A DNA stretch of 36,452 nucleotides from Clostridiaceae bacterium (GCA_029256485.1 JAQSXU010000032.1:1-36452), one strand, 5' to 3'; numbered from the stretch's first letter, positions 25,526-35,476 are shown. Notes: generated from the sequence alone by a model not told the origin. Numbers and translations: made by a program.

Positions 25526-28500
25526 ATGGATAATAGAAATAAAATTAAGGATATTTTTAAATATCTTTTACAGATTAAAAGACTTAATAATAAAATAGTA
25601 AGAAATGTTTGTGACTATGATAAAAACTATTGGGAGTCCGACTTAAACCATATGGGAGGATGTTTTGTATCAAAGGACAGTTCAAAGGAATGGTGGCTGA
25701 AAATAAATAAAAAGGCCAAGGGAATATATGATCAGTTTTTTAAAATATTATTGGATACAGAAAAAAATGGAGAGCAAACTGAAATTATTTGGGGACATGG
25801 GTTATTTGGGTGGAACACAGGTGAACAAAAAATAATTCATCCATTTTTTATAACAAAGATGGAGATTAGTTTTGATGAAAAACTTGATGCGCTGCTTTTA
25901 ACTCCAATTGGTAAAACTATAATGGAGACCAACTTTTTAAGAAATATTAATGAATTTCCTATGGATGAATTAATTAATATTGAAAAAGAATTTAACTATA
26001 AGTGTATAGATCCAAGGAGATTTGAGGAAATAAAGGCTACTATGGAGGAAATTATAAAAAAATGTTCCACTGCAAATTTCAAAATATCATATAAGGATAA
26101 TTTTGCTGGGGTAAGTAAGGTAAATGTAACAGAAGAACCTGATGTTTATAATTCACCAATTATTATTGTGAGAAAAAATAATATTAATTTATGGGAACGA
26201 GAGTTAGAGGAAACAATAAAATATATAGATGATAATATTGAAATACCAAAGCCGGTTGAAGCATTAGTGGAAGAAAAGGAAATTTTACAAAGTGATTATG
26301 ACAAAAATCAATGGAATGAAGTAAAAAAGAATCTATTATTTCCATTACCATCAAATGAAGAGCAAAGAGAAATTGTAAAAAGGCTTTGTGACAATTATGG
26401 GGTTGTGGTTGAGGGACCGCCAGGAACTGGTAAGAGCCATACTATAGCAAATTTAATATGCCATTTATTAGCACATGGAAAAAGAGTTTTAGTAACTAGT
26501 GAAACTGATAGGGCACTTAAAGTATTATCGGATAAAATACCAAAGGAAATAAGACCCCTTTGTATGAATGTAACCAGCAATGAAACTGGTTCAATAGAAA
26601 ATATGGACTTAAGTGTAAGACAAATTGTAGACAATCTATCTGTTGATAAGGAAGGTCTATGTAATGATATAAAAAATTTGGAGGAGGAACTAAAAGTAAA
26701 TAAGAAACAGCAAGGAGAACTGGAAGTAAAGCTTAAAAATTACAATAAAGCTGAAAACTCAAATATTAATGTTAATGGTAAAAGCTATAAAATGGTGGAT
26801 GTTGTTAAGTGGATAAAAGATAATGAAAATGAATATTCTTATATAGAAGACAATATAAATATAAATCAGATAAATCCTTTAACAAATGAGGAATTTAATA
26901 GAATTGTTGAATTACTTACCTTCTTGAGAAAAGATGATATAAAGCAAATAAATTCAATGAAACTATTATTAGATAAGCTGCCAGCTTATGAAGAAATTTT
27001 TAATAAAATACGAAATTTAAACAGGCTTGCTGAGGATAAAGATAAATTTAAAGAAAATTTAAAGGGCTGGCAATTGCCTAAAGATACTAAATGTAATTTA
27101 GATAACCTTTATGAATCAGCAAACAATGCAATAGAATGTTTAAATAAATTTCAAAGCTGTGGCATGGAAAACTTAGTAAATTTATTTAGAAAGAGTAAAA
27201 TTGTCAGAAGTAATGTACGTGATATTTTGTACAAATGTAATAGCAATTTATTAAAGATCAGCAGACTAGATGAAGAGGTAGGCAAACATTCTATAGAAAT
27301 TCCTAATGAGGTTCCGCTGGGAAAGTTTACTGATGACTTTGATAAGGTATATGATGAATTTATGTCAAAAGGTCATATTGGGGTTCTTTTTAAAGCCATT
27401 AACAGGAACTGCATGTATATATTAAAGGATTGTAAAGTAGATATGGAGAGTATATGTACAACTGATCAAATTATTGCTGTCAGGCTGTATTTAGAAAGAA
27501 AGGAAATTCAGCAACAGCTTATTTGTACATGGAATATATTTGTAAGTCAGTATGATATGGAAAAGGTTAAGGTAAATAATGATGATCCAATAATTAAAAT
27601 AGAGCAGTATATTGAAAATATTAATCTACTTTGCAACTGGGACGTTGACGTAAGAAATGACATTTTAGACAGGCTTCATGATATAAGAATTCCGGAAAAC
27701 TTAAATTGGTATAGTGTTGATACTTTTAATAGAATAGTTACCGCAATCAATAGCATTAAGAACCTGGATGAATATGAAAATCTAAAGGCATATTTCGTAG
27801 TGATAAAAAAATTAATAATGTCAATTAGGGGGTTAGAGGAGCTTTATACTGCCATAGAAACTAACGATTTAAACAAAATTAAAAACTGTTACGACAATAT
27901 TGAAAGATTAAGAATAAGAAAAGGGGATGTAATAGAATTAAACAATATTTTAGGAAAACTTGAAAAAAGTTGTCCTAAACTTACTGAAGAATTATTAAAT
28001 GTAAATGACTATAGAAAATATAAGCACTTTAATAAGGCATGGCAGTGGACACAGCTATATTGTTATATAAATAAAGTTAATAGTATTGATATTGAAGATT
28101 TAATCAATGAATATAAACAAAAGAAAAGCCTTGAAAGCTTTATTATCAATTCATTAATTGAAAAGAAGACATGGTTAAATCAAATAAAGGTTATATCTCA
28201 AGCTGAAAAAAGAAAATTAATTTCATGGATGGAGGCAGTTAAGAGGATAGGAAATGGTAAAGGAAAGCTTGTAACAACCTATAGAAGAATAGCACAGATA
28301 GAGATGGAAAATTGCAGAAATATTATACCGGTTTGGATTATGCCTTTTAACAAGGTAATAGAGAATTTTAAATTATCTAAAGAAAAATTTGATGTAATAA
28401 TATTTGATGAAAGCAGTCAAAGTGATATATTTTCAATATGCGCTCTTATGAGAGCAAAAAAAGCAGTTATAGTAGGAGATGATAAGCAAATAGGCCCGGA

Positions 28501-29599
28501 AAATATTGGAATAGAGGAGATCTCTATAAACAGATTAATCAATGAGTATTTAAATGAAATTCCGCAAGCTCAATGGTTTGATTTGAGGACAAGCTTATAT
28601 GAAACTGCATTAAGGGTATTTCCTAATAGACTTATGCTTAAGGAGCATTTTAGATCAGTTCCGGAGATAATTCAATTTAGCAACAATTTTTATTATAATA
28701 AAAGTATTATACCTTTAAGAAAGGTTAACAGTAAGAATGCCCTAAATCCTCCTATAGTAGCGGTAAAAGTTGAAAGTGCATTGAGAAATGAAAAAAAATC
28801 AGTAAATATAAAAGAAGCCACCGAATTAGTAGAAAAAGTTATAGAATGCTGCAATGATAAAAATTACAACGGAATGTCAATGGGAGTGATATCCTTGCTT
28901 GGTGATGATCAAAGCCAGCTGATAGAAGATTTATTAAGAAATAGGTTAGGAGAAAAAGAACTTCTTAGAAGAAAGTTAATTTGCGGAGATGCATATTCTT
29001 TTCAAGGAGATGAAAGAGATGTCATGTTCCTTTCTATGGTAGTTGCAAATAATATGAAATTTGCACCTTTAACTAAAGAAAGTGATAGAAGAAGATTCAA
29101 CGTAGCTGGAAGCAGAGCAAGAAATCAAATGTGGGTATTTCATTCTATTGATTTAAAGGATTTAAATCCTAATTGTGCTAGGTATGCACTTCTTAAGTAC
29201 AGTGAAAACTATAGTGAGTACAAACATGAACTGAATTTAAATTATGTATTTAAATATCAGCTTCAAAGGGAAATATACGGCAGAATAAAAGAAATGGGCT
29301 ATAAGATTATTCCTCAAATGAAAATTGGTGTCTATAATATTGATTTCATCATAGAAGGGGAAAACAATAAGGCTGCTTTAATTTGTGAAGGTGACAGGGA
29401 TAAGAATGTAGACATAACAAATGCATTAATGCAGCAAATTAATCTGGAAAGAATAGGATGGAATTTTATTAGAATAAAAGCCAGTGAATATTATTTAGAT
29501 AAAGAGGAGGCGCTTAAGAAAGTCTGTGAGAAACTTACTGAGTTGGGAGTTGAAAGGCTCACAAACAATGAGTTCATCGGGAAACTGCAAATAATATAA
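25526..29599 (+). CDS. Large superfamily 1 helicase fused to a Vsr-like nuclease (possible defence protein)
   Basis: A 1357-residue protein. Residues 1-230 are an N-terminal domain with WGHGLFGW...IHPFFITKMEI, like the non-motor N-domains of other large helicase-nuclease proteins. Walker A is EGPPGTGKSHTIAN (about 294-306). A 650-residue, partly coiled-coil, Lys/Glu/Asn-rich insertion follows. Then come Walker B IIFDESSQSD (about 957), GDDKQIGPE (985), EHFRSVPEI (1038), YSFQGDERDV (1157) and the arginine-finger motif FNVAGSRARNQMW (1190). All are typical of the UPF1/Dna2-like SF1 branch. The last 110 residues look like a MTES_1575/Vsr-like endonuclease: QREIYGRIKEMGY, YNIDFIIEG and ICEGDRD keep the acidic residues. 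The architecture recalls the Hhe defence protein (DUF4011-helicase-Vsr). The ATG follows GGTGGTGGG; the gene is monocistronic. Defence is inferred from architecture only. Confidence 0.8.
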   Translation: MDNRNKIKDIFKYLLQIKRLNNKIVRNVCDYDKNYWESDLNHMGGCFVSKDSSKEWWLKINKKAKGIYDQFFKILLDTEKNGEQTEIIWGHGLFGWNTGEQKIIHPFFITKMEISFDEKLDALLLTPIGKTIMETNFLRNINEFPMDELINIEKEFNYKCIDPRRFEEIKATMEEIIKKCSTANFKISYKDNFAGVSKVNVTEEPDVYNSPIIIVRKNNINLWERELEETIKYIDDNIEIPKPVEALVEEKEILQSDYDKNQWNEVKKNLLFPLPSNEEQREIVKRLCDNYGVVVEGPPGTGKSHTIANLICHLLAHGKRVLVTSETDRALKVLSDKIPKEIRPLCMNVTSNETGSIENMDLSVRQIVDNLSVDKEGLCNDIKNLEEELKVNKKQQGELEVKLKNYNKAENSNINVNGKSYKMVDVVKWIKDNENEYSYIEDNININQINPLTNEEFNRIVELLTFLRKDDIKQINSMKLLLDKLPAYEEIFNKIRNLNRLAEDKDKFKENLKGWQLPKDTKCNLDNLYESANNAIECLNKFQSCGMENLVNLFRKSKIVRSNVRDILYKCNSNLLKISRLDEEVGKHSIEIPNEVPLGKFTDDFDKVYDEFMSKGHIGVLFKAINRNCMYILKDCKVDMESICTTDQIIAVRLYLERKEIQQQLICTWNIFVSQYDMEKVKVNNDDPIIKIEQYIENINLLCNWDVDVRNDILDRLHDIRIPENLNWYSVDTFNRIVTAINSIKNLDEYENLKAYFVVIKKLIMSIRGLEELYTAIETNDLNKIKNCYDNIERLRIRKGDVIELNNILGKLEKSCPKLTEELLNVNDYRKYKHFNKAWQWTQLYCYINKVNSIDIEDLINEYKQKKSLESFIINSLIEKKTWLNQIKVISQAEKRKLISWMEAVKRIGNGKGKLVTTYRRIAQIEMENCRNIIPVWIMPFNKVIENFKLSKEKFDVIIFDESSQSDIFSICALMRAKKAVIVGDDKQIGPENIGIEEISINRLINEYLNEIPQAQWFDLRTSLYETALRVFPNRLMLKEHFRSVPEIIQFSNNFYYNKSIIPLRKVNSKNALNPPIVAVKVESALRNEKKSVNIKEATELVEKVIECCNDKNYNGMSMGVISLLGDDQSQLIEDLLRNRLGEKELLRRKLICGDAYSFQGDERDVMFLSMVVANNMKFAPLTKESDRRRFNVAGSRARNQMWVFHSIDLKDLNPNCARYALLKYSENYSEYKHELNLNYVFKYQLQREIYGRIKEMGYKIIPQMKIGVYNIDFIIEGENNKAALICEGDRDKNVDITNALMQQINLERIGWNFIRIKASEYYLDKEEALKKVCEKLTELGVERLTNNEFIGKLQII

Positions 29600-29602
29600 A
29601 AC

Positions 29603-29645
29603 AATAAATCACCTAATATTCCAGTGAGATATTAGGTGATTTATT
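29603..29645. terminator. Bidirectional 17-bp hairpin between convergent genes
   Basis: Perfect arms 29603-29619 and 29629-29645 (core AATCACCTAATAT / ATATTAGGTGATT) with a 9-nt loop. The minus side is T-rich after the stem (GTTTTAT), fitting termination of the chemoreceptor transcript; the plus side is followed by A, so plus-strand termination is weaker. Confidence 0.75.
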
Positions 29646-29658
29646 AAAAATAGGTGGA

Positions 29659-31683
29659 TTATATTTTAAATATCTTTATCGCATTAGATAAATCCTCTAT
29701 CATTTGTTCAAGTTTGTTTACAGAGCCTGCTAATTCATGCATAGCAGCGGATTGCTCTTCTGTTGAAGCAGACACCTCTTCTGAGGATGCTGCTGTTTCT
29801 TCAGTAACTGCTGAAACATTTTGAATGTCATTAATTACATCTTCTTTACTAGAATTCATGGATGATAAAGCTTTATTGACATTTTCAATTTTAGAAGCAA
29901 TATTAGTAATATTCTTTGATATTTTTTCAAATATATTACCGGTTTCATCAACAGCCGCTGCCTGCTCTGTAACATAATTTTTAACATCTGCAACAATTTT
30001 TACTGCATCATTTGTCTTGACCTGGATATCTGTAACTATCTCTTCTATTTTCTTTGCAGAATCTGAAGATTGTTCAGCAAGTTTTCGTACTTCTTCGGCA
30101 ACTACTGCAAAACCTCTGCCAGATTCTCCTGCTCTTGCAGCCTCTATAGCGGCATTTAGTGCAAGAAGGTTTGTTTGTTCAGATATCCCACTTATTGCCT
30201 CAGTAATGGCACCTATATTAGAAGAACTTACTCTTAATTCATCTATGATATCATAAACATTCCCAACTGCAGTATCGTTTTCGATAGTTTTATCTACAAG
30301 TTTTTGTAAAACTTCCTTTGAGTTTAAATCTATACTTACAATTTCATCTGAACTTGTCTTCATGTCTTTAGAGTAAGAATTTAATTTTTCAATTTCATCG
30401 CCAAGCCTTGTTGCTTTTTCAACAACATTTTCAACTGTTTCAGATTGGTGAGAAGAGCCCTCAGCTATCTGCTGAACAGTTTTAGCAACATCTTCAATTG
30501 ACTGAGATGTATTATCTGCAGTTTCCGCCAGAGTATCTGTTGTGGAGGCAACTGTATTCATAGATGAATTTATATTTCCAATAAGTGATTTTATATTCTC
30601 AGCCATAGTATTGAAACTTTTTGATAAATCACCAAGCTCATCTTTTGAAGTAATATCACATTTTACTGTTAGGTCACCCTTTGAAGCATTCCCCATAACA
30701 TGAACTAACTTATTTATTGGCTTAGTTATTTTTTTAGAGATTATTTCTCCTACTAAAACTGATAAAATAACTGCTAAAAGTGTAATTATCAAGATAACTT
30801 TAAGCATTGAATTTACTTGAGCATTTAATGCTGCTACATCTGAAGTTGATGAAATAATCCAGTTTGTATCAGGAATTACATCATAGGATTGTATCTTTGC
30901 AACTCCCTTATAAGTATATTGACCAATAGTAGGTGATATTTTTTCACCATTTTTTAATTTTGCCACAGCAGATTTTATTACATCACTGGCAGATGGTTTT
31001 GCAATATTATCCTTAACAGGATGTGCCAGTACTAGCCCCTGAGAATCAACAAGGTACATATATCCGGTATCATCAATTTTTATGCTGTTTAAGTACTTGC
31101 TGAAGTAATCAACATATACTGAGTTAACCATTACTGATATAACCTGTCCATTCTCATTTTTCACAGGAGCTGCAAATGTTACAATTGCTCTGCCATCAAC
31201 TTTGGATATTATAGTATCACTAATGTTAAATTGCCCTGAAATTGCTTTTTTAAAGTAATCCCTGTCTTTTATATTTACTTTTAAGGTTTTCTCATTACTA
31301 TCTGTAAAAATAGTTCCATTTTTATCTGCAACAAATAAATGCTCATGAAGCTCTAATTTATCAAATCTATCCTTTAGCATTTTATTTGATACCTTAAAGT
31401 CTATATTATTTTCAGAAAAGAATTCGTCTCCTGGTTGCTGAATTCTTAGTTTAGACGTTTCAATTATGGATTTTTCTTGAGCTAAAAGTTCAGACTCTTT
31501 CTTCTCTCCGATTATTAAAGAAGAAATGGTTTGCTTTTCTTGTACAACTTCACTTAGTAATACTTTATTATTTTGCGAACTTACTATTTTGGAGCTAACA
31601 AAATATGCTAGTGTACTAGTTGCTAAAAGTGAAATAGATACTAAAAGGCCAATCATTAAAGGTAATTTTCTACGTATAGTCAT
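29659..31683 (-). CDS. Methyl-accepting chemotaxis protein (dCache sensor)
   Basis: A 674-residue chemoreceptor. TM1 is at about residues 8-28, followed by an extracellular dCache-type double PAS domain (about 35-285, with [20 protein letters not shown] and [16 protein letters not shown]). TM2 is at about 295-315, then a HAMP domain, methylation helices and the conserved hairpin tip [20 protein letters not shown] where CheA and CheW bind. The ligand is unknown; dCache_1 receptors often sense amino acids, amines or carboxylates. The ATG at 31683 follows GGAGGG. It is a single gene, with a possible SigD-type promoter upstream. No other chemotaxis gene is in the window. Confidence 0.93.
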   Translation of the reverse strand: MTIRRKLPLMIGLLVSISLLATSTLAYFVSSKIVSSQNNKVLLSEVVQEKQTISSLIIGEKKESELLAQEKSIIETSKLRIQQPGDEFFSENNIDFKVSNKMLKDRFDKLELHEHLFVADKNGTIFTDSNEKTLKVNIKDRDYFKKAISGQFNISDTIISKVDGRAIVTFAAPVKNENGQVISVMVNSVYVDYFSKYLNSIKIDDTGYMYLVDSQGLVLAHPVKDNIAKPSASDVIKSAVAKLKNGEKISPTIGQYTYKGVAKIQSYDVIPDTNWIISSTSDVAALNAQVNSMLKVILIITLLAVILSVLVGEIISKKITKPINKLVHVMGNASKGDLTVKCDITSKDELGDLSKSFNTMAENIKSLIGNINSSMNTVASTTDTLAETADNTSQSIEDVAKTVQQIAEGSSHQSETVENVVEKATRLGDEIEKLNSYSKDMKTSSDEIVSIDLNSKEVLQKLVDKTIENDTAVGNVYDIIDELRVSSSNIGAITEAISGISEQTNLLALNAAIEAARAGESGRGFAVVAEEVRKLAEQSSDSAKKIEEIVTDIQVKTNDAVKIVADVKNYVTEQAAAVDETGNIFEKISKNITNIASKIENVNKALSSMNSSKEDVINDIQNVSAVTEETAASSEEVSASTEEQSAAMHELAGSVNKLEQMIEDLSNAIKIFKI

Positions 31684-31746
31684 TGTTTACCCTCCATTTA
31701 TTAAATTTAATTATCATTAAAATGTTTTTATTTGGGTGTATTATAC

Positions 31747-31773
31747 TTATCGTAAGGTTTACAGTAATTCTTA
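31747..31773 (-). promoter_or_regulatory. Candidate SigD (flagellar) promoter for the chemoreceptor gene
   Basis: On the minus strand TAAG (31773-31770), 15-bp spacer, TACGATAA (31754-31747), close to the SigD consensus TAAA-N15-GCCGATAA. A sigma-A-like TATAAT overlaps just downstream with a poor -35, so the assignment is tentative. Confidence 0.4.
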
Positions 31774-31802
31774 ACTTTTTAATAAATTAAATATAATAAA
31801 TT

Positions 31803-31841
31803 TATTCAGGTGAATATAAATTTAATAGGTTTTCACCTATT
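31803..31841. repeat. Two adjacent inverted repeats upstream of the GDP-mannose pyrophosphorylase gene
   Basis: First repeat TATTCA-GG-TGAATA (31803-31816), second AATAGGT-TTTC-ACCTATT (31824-31841). They lie in the shared region of two divergent genes, 48-86 bp before the manC-like start. They look like regulator sites, but I cannot name the factor. Confidence 0.55.
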
Positions 31842-31888
31842 GGTCATGTTTTACATATGATAAAATATAGCATTTTTGGGAGTGAACA

Positions 31889-32956
31889 TTGTTGTTATAC
31901 GCACTAATTCTTGCAGGAGGAAAGGGAACAAGGCTATATCCATTATCAAGAACAGATAACCCAAAGCAATTCTTGAAGATAATCAATAATAAAAGTTTTT
32001 TGAGAACTACTGTGGATAGAATAAAACCCATTGTAAGTAAGGAAAATATATATGTGGTCACCAATGAACAGTATATTGAAAAGATATACCAGGAGTTGCC
32101 TGAAATAGATAAAATGAATATATTCGTAGAACCTGAAAACAAAGAGACCGCAACCTGCATTGGTCTTTCGGCTGTAAAGCTGTTAAAAAGGGATAATGAT
32201 GCTACCATGATTGTCCTTCCATCTGATCATTATATAGAAAATGAAAAAATGTATATTGATACTATAACTCAAGCAATTGATATAGTAGATAAAAGGCGTG
32301 GACTGATTACTATAGGAGTTGTACCAACTAGAGCTGAGACCGGTTATGGGTATATTGAAATGGGAGAGAGGACTTTTGGTGAAATACCAACATACAAGGT
32401 TGAAAGATTTTTAGAGAAACCCAACATTGAAGTAGCAAAAGACTTGCTGTTAAAGGGAACTTACCTTTGGAATAGCGGAATGTTTATATGGAGAGCAGAT
32501 GTATATTTAAGAGAGATGGAAAGGTATCTGCCTAAAATGTACAAGAGCATGATGAATATTTATCAAGCACTGGAAAGTGAAGAGGAAGAACAAGTAATAA
32601 GACAGGAATATTCTCTTATTGATGGAATATCTGTGGATTTTGGAATAATGCAAAAGACAAGAAGGGCATATGTAATTAAATGTGAGTTTGATTGGGATGA
32701 TATTGGTAATTTCGACTCATTAAGCAGGTTTTTACAAAATTTCCGGGGAAATAATGTAATAGGTAATACCTTTTTGGAACAAAGTGAGGATTGTATAGTA
32801 TTTGCTGGAAAAAGACTTGTAATTGGGTTCGGAATCAAGGATATTGTAATAGTTGATGCTGGAGATGTGCTTTTAGTGATGAATAAAAGCAGAGATCAAG
32901 AAATAAAACATTTAGTTAATGTTATGAAGGACAAAGAACTTAATAAATATTTATAA
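31889..32956 (+). CDS. manC: Mannose-1-phosphate guanylyltransferase
   Basis: Nucleotidyltransferase expected to make GDP-mannose from mannose-1-phosphate and GTP. The pyrophosphorylase signature LAGGKGTRLYPLSR followed by PKQF is at the N-terminus, with VLPSDHYI, the sugar-binding FLEKP and YLWNSGMFIW further on. At 355 residues it has only the transferase domain; the phosphomannose isomerase domain of longer ManC/AlgA proteins is absent. Start is TTG 31889 or TTG 31892; both follow GGGAGTG and I keep the first. It is a lone gene, with no mannose or polysaccharide genes beside it, so its product may feed glycosylation encoded elsewhere. Confidence 0.88.
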   Translation: MLLYALILAGGKGTRLYPLSRTDNPKQFLKIINNKSFLRTTVDRIKPIVSKENIYVVTNEQYIEKIYQELPEIDKMNIFVEPENKETATCIGLSAVKLLKRDNDATMIVLPSDHYIENEKMYIDTITQAIDIVDKRRGLITIGVVPTRAETGYGYIEMGERTFGEIPTYKVERFLEKPNIEVAKDLLLKGTYLWNSGMFIWRADVYLREMERYLPKMYKSMMNIYQALESEEEEQVIRQEYSLIDGISVDFGIMQKTRRAYVIKCEFDWDDIGNFDSLSRFLQNFRGNNVIGNTFLEQSEDCIVFAGKRLVIGFGIKDIVIVDAGDVLLVMNKSRDQEIKHLVNVMKDKELNKYL

Positions 32957-32978
32957 AAGCTGGCATTTAACCAGCTTT
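32956..32978. terminator. Short hairpin between convergent genes
   Basis: AAAGCTGG (32956-32963) pairs with CCAGCTTT (32971-32978). The T-tract is short on both strands, so it is a modest terminator for manC and for the convergent TIM-barrel gene. Confidence 0.6.
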
Positions 32979-32983
32979 AAAAT

Positions 32984-33904
32984 TTATCTATTAATGGATC
33001 TTGCCATTCTTGAATAAGTATGTCTCTTGCCTCGAATAGCAACGCTGTATTCTAAAATATTTTCAGGTATTGCCATACCAGGGTAGCCTGCATCACCTAT
33101 GTGGTGCATATCTGTTCCGCACATTTTGCACATCAGGGCAATTTGTCTTATTGTACTAATATCTGAACCTTCCTGAGAAGTTCCTATGGAGGTAATAGTT
33201 AGTTTCCCTAGGCTATGGCAGTAATCTATTAAATCTTTAATATATTCCATTGTAATTCCAGGAACAGTTCCTGGAGCTGGAAGTAATATTATATCTGCTC
33301 CTGCATCTATAAATTCTTTAATAGTTTCTTTTGTAATGAGATTACTTCCACTCTCCTTACTAGAGCCAGCTGCATGCATTTTACCAGCAGCAAGAATAAT
33401 TTTGTCTCCAAGTTCTGCATTTATATTCTTTAATGATGAAATAATGGTATTGTTAGTTACTCCTGTACCTGGGTTTCCTGTTAATACTATTAAATTAACG
33501 CCCATTTCATAGGCTTTTTTTGCTGTTTCCAGGGTGGCAAGTCTACCTTTTGTAACAGCTTTCTTCTCACCTAGTATTTCCTCTTTTTCATCTACAGGCT
33601 CTAAGTTAATTCCAATGGGTCTTCCTGTTAATTTTTTTATTTGTTCTATTATATTTTCCGAAGCTGTTCTTGGAATACCATTAAATACTGGATTAAAAAC
33701 GTCAAAAAAATTAAGCAGTAAAATATCGCTGCCAAAACTGCAGGCCAATTCAGCGTTACTTATGTCTAATAGTACTGGCTGCAGTGCGCCAATTACTTCT
33801 GTAACTATAACTCTGCCTTCGCTGCCGCTAATAGAAGCAACCAAATGGTCCTTTGTCATTTTTGTGAAATCTGAACTACTGCAATCTAATAGTCTTTTGG
33901 TCAT
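32984..33904 (-). CDS. TIM-barrel-like protein of unknown function linked to the PTS permease
   Basis: A 306-residue cytosolic protein. Repeated beta-alpha units with glycine-rich loops (SGSEGRVIVTEVIG, LIVLTGNPGTGV, GADIILLPAPGTVPGIT, LTITSIGTSQEG) and a conserved-looking tail (MCGTDMHHIGDAGYPGMAIPENI) suggest a TIM barrel. Histidines and aspartates in the tail could be catalytic or bind metal. I recall similar genes beside PTS operons in Firmicutes but know no proven activity. ATG 33904 follows AGGAGG; the longer frame to 33961 would run through an intergenic hairpin. It lies 70 bp after nagE on the same strand, separated by a strong hairpin, so expression may be linked but dampened. A role in amino-sugar breakdown is a guess from context. 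Confidence 0.7.
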   Translation of the reverse strand: MTKRLLDCSSSDFTKMTKDHLVASISGSEGRVIVTEVIGALQPVLLDISNAELACSFGSDILLLNFFDVFNPVFNGIPRTASENIIEQIKKLTGRPIGINLEPVDEKEEILGEKKAVTKGRLATLETAKKAYEMGVNLIVLTGNPGTGVTNNTIISSLKNINAELGDKIILAAGKMHAAGSSKESGSNLITKETIKEFIDAGADIILLPAPGTVPGITMEYIKDLIDYCHSLGKLTITSIGTSQEGSDISTIRQIALMCKMCGTDMHHIGDAGYPGMAIPENILEYSVAIRGKRHTYSRMARSINR

Positions 33905-33937
33905 ATATTTCCCTCCTGAATTGTTGTAAATAAAGAA

Positions 33938-33969
33938 GATTGTGATTGGAGCGTTCTCCAATCACAATC
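33938..33969. terminator. Strong hairpin between nagE and the TIM-barrel gene
   Basis: Perfect 14-bp stem GATTGTGATTGGAG (33938-33951) with CTCCAATCACAATC (33956-33969), 4-nt loop. On the coding (minus) strand it is followed by TTCTTTATTT, an imperfect T-tract, so partial termination or protection of the nagE mRNA 3' end is likely. Confidence 0.7.
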
Positions 33970-33974
33970 ATTTT

Positions 33975-35381
33975 TTATTGTTCCTTCATTATTGATTTAA
34001 TATGTGTTACCAGTGGATCAGCAGATGTGCCAACTACAATCTGGAAGTTGTTTTTACCCATCTTCATAACTCCAGTAGCACCAAGTTTTTTAAGTTTATT
34101 CTCATCTACTAATTCAGGATCTTTAACACTTAATCTTATTCTTGTAATGCAAGCATCAATATTATCAATATTTGATTTTGCACCAATTGCACCTAAGATA
34201 TCTGCTGCTTTTTCACGAAGTTCTGAATTGTTCAATCCAGTAAATGAAGCAACCTCTTCATCTTCATCCATTCTGCCAGGTGTTGGTATGTTAAATGCCT
34301 TTATAGCAAATAGGAATACAAAATAGTATACAACTCCATAAGCTATACCAACAAATAATAACAGCAATGGTTTAGTTGAAATTCCCCAGTTTAATACATA
34401 ATCTATTAAACCTGCTGAGAAACCAAAGCCTGCCTTAATACCTAAAAGTGAAGTTATTGCCAGTGCAGATCCTGCTAATAATGCATGGATAGCATATAAT
34501 ACTGGTGCTAAGAACATGAAAGTAAATTCTATAGGTTCAGTAATACCAGTTAAGAAAGATGTAAATGCTATACCAAGTAACATACCAGTAACAGCTTTTC
34601 TGTTTTGCTTTTTAGCAGCACTTATCATAGCTAAACATGCTGCTGGAAGACCAAACATCATAATTGGGAAGAAACCTGTCATATATGTTCCTGCTGACGG
34701 ATCTAAAGCAAAGAATCTGTTTAAATCTCCTGTCACTACTTTTCCGGCTGCATTAGTAAAGGTACCAAATTGGAACCAGAATAATGAATTCAACACATGA
34801 TGAAGTCCAACTGGGATTAACAATCTATTGAAGAATCCAAATAGGAATGCACCAAGAGCGCCTGCACCTGCAACTGCATTACCAAATGCATTAATACCAT
34901 TTTGAACCAATGGCCAAACATAACCCATTACTACACCTAACACTAATGTAACAAATGAAGTTACTATTGGAACGAAACGTTTACCACCAAAGAATCCTAA
35001 GAAATCTGGAACTTTAATAGCCTTATATTTATTATATAAATTACCTGCAATAATACCTACAATAATACCTGCTAATACTCCCATATTGATGTCTTTATTA
35101 AATGTCACTGCAACTTTGGTTAAAACAAAGTATCCTACAACAGCTGCTAAGCCAGCTACACCATTGTTTTCCTCTGCTAAACCTACAGCTATACCTATAG
35201 CAAAAATAAGTGCTAATTGATCAAATATTGCTCCGCCTGCTGCAGCCATCCATGGTAAATTTAATACGTCAGGTTGGCCAAGTCTTAATAACAGTGCAGC
35301 TGCTGGTAAAACGGCAACAGGAGTCATAAGAGCTTTTCCAAGTCTTTGAGCTCCAGATAAAATTTTATTATTACTAGCCAT
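33975..35381 (-). CDS. nagE: PTS N-acetylglucosamine-specific permease, EIICB
   Basis: Membrane permease that takes up and phosphorylates N-acetylglucosamine. The EIIC domain (about residues 10-370, ten or so helices) matches E. coli NagE closely by memory: LPAAALLLRLGQPDVLNLP, FFGGKRFVPI, RLLIPVGLHHVLN, TGFFPIMMFGLPAACLAM and GITEPIEFTFMFLAP. The EIIB domain (about 390-468) carries the phosphocysteine in NIDACITRIR. There is no EIIA domain, so a glucose-type EIIA must act in trans. Length is normal for a NagP/NagE EIICB (about 450-470). GGGGG precedes the ATG. A long leader with an antiterminator-like element suggests substrate induction. A glucose-family relative is less likely. Confidence 0.92.
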   Translation of the reverse strand: MASNNKILSGAQRLGKALMTPVAVLPAAALLLRLGQPDVLNLPWMAAAGGAIFDQLALIFAIGIAVGLAEENNGVAGLAAVVGYFVLTKVAVTFNKDINMGVLAGIIVGIIAGNLYNKYKAIKVPDFLGFFGGKRFVPIVTSFVTLVLGVVMGYVWPLVQNGINAFGNAVAGAGALGAFLFGFFNRLLIPVGLHHVLNSLFWFQFGTFTNAAGKVVTGDLNRFFALDPSAGTYMTGFFPIMMFGLPAACLAMISAAKKQNRKAVTGMLLGIAFTSFLTGITEPIEFTFMFLAPVLYAIHALLAGSALAITSLLGIKAGFGFSAGLIDYVLNWGISTKPLLLLFVGIAYGVVYYFVFLFAIKAFNIPTPGRMDEDEEVASFTGLNNSELREKAADILGAIGAKSNIDNIDACITRIRLSVKDPELVDENKLKKLGATGVMKMGKNNFQIVVGTSADPLVTHIKSIMKEQ

Positions 35382-35476
35382 TTACAAAACCCCCTAAAAA
35401 TTAATTTTATAATTAATTATAATAATTTAATGCCGTACGCTCACTAAACTATTATAATAAAATTATCAGGTAAAAT

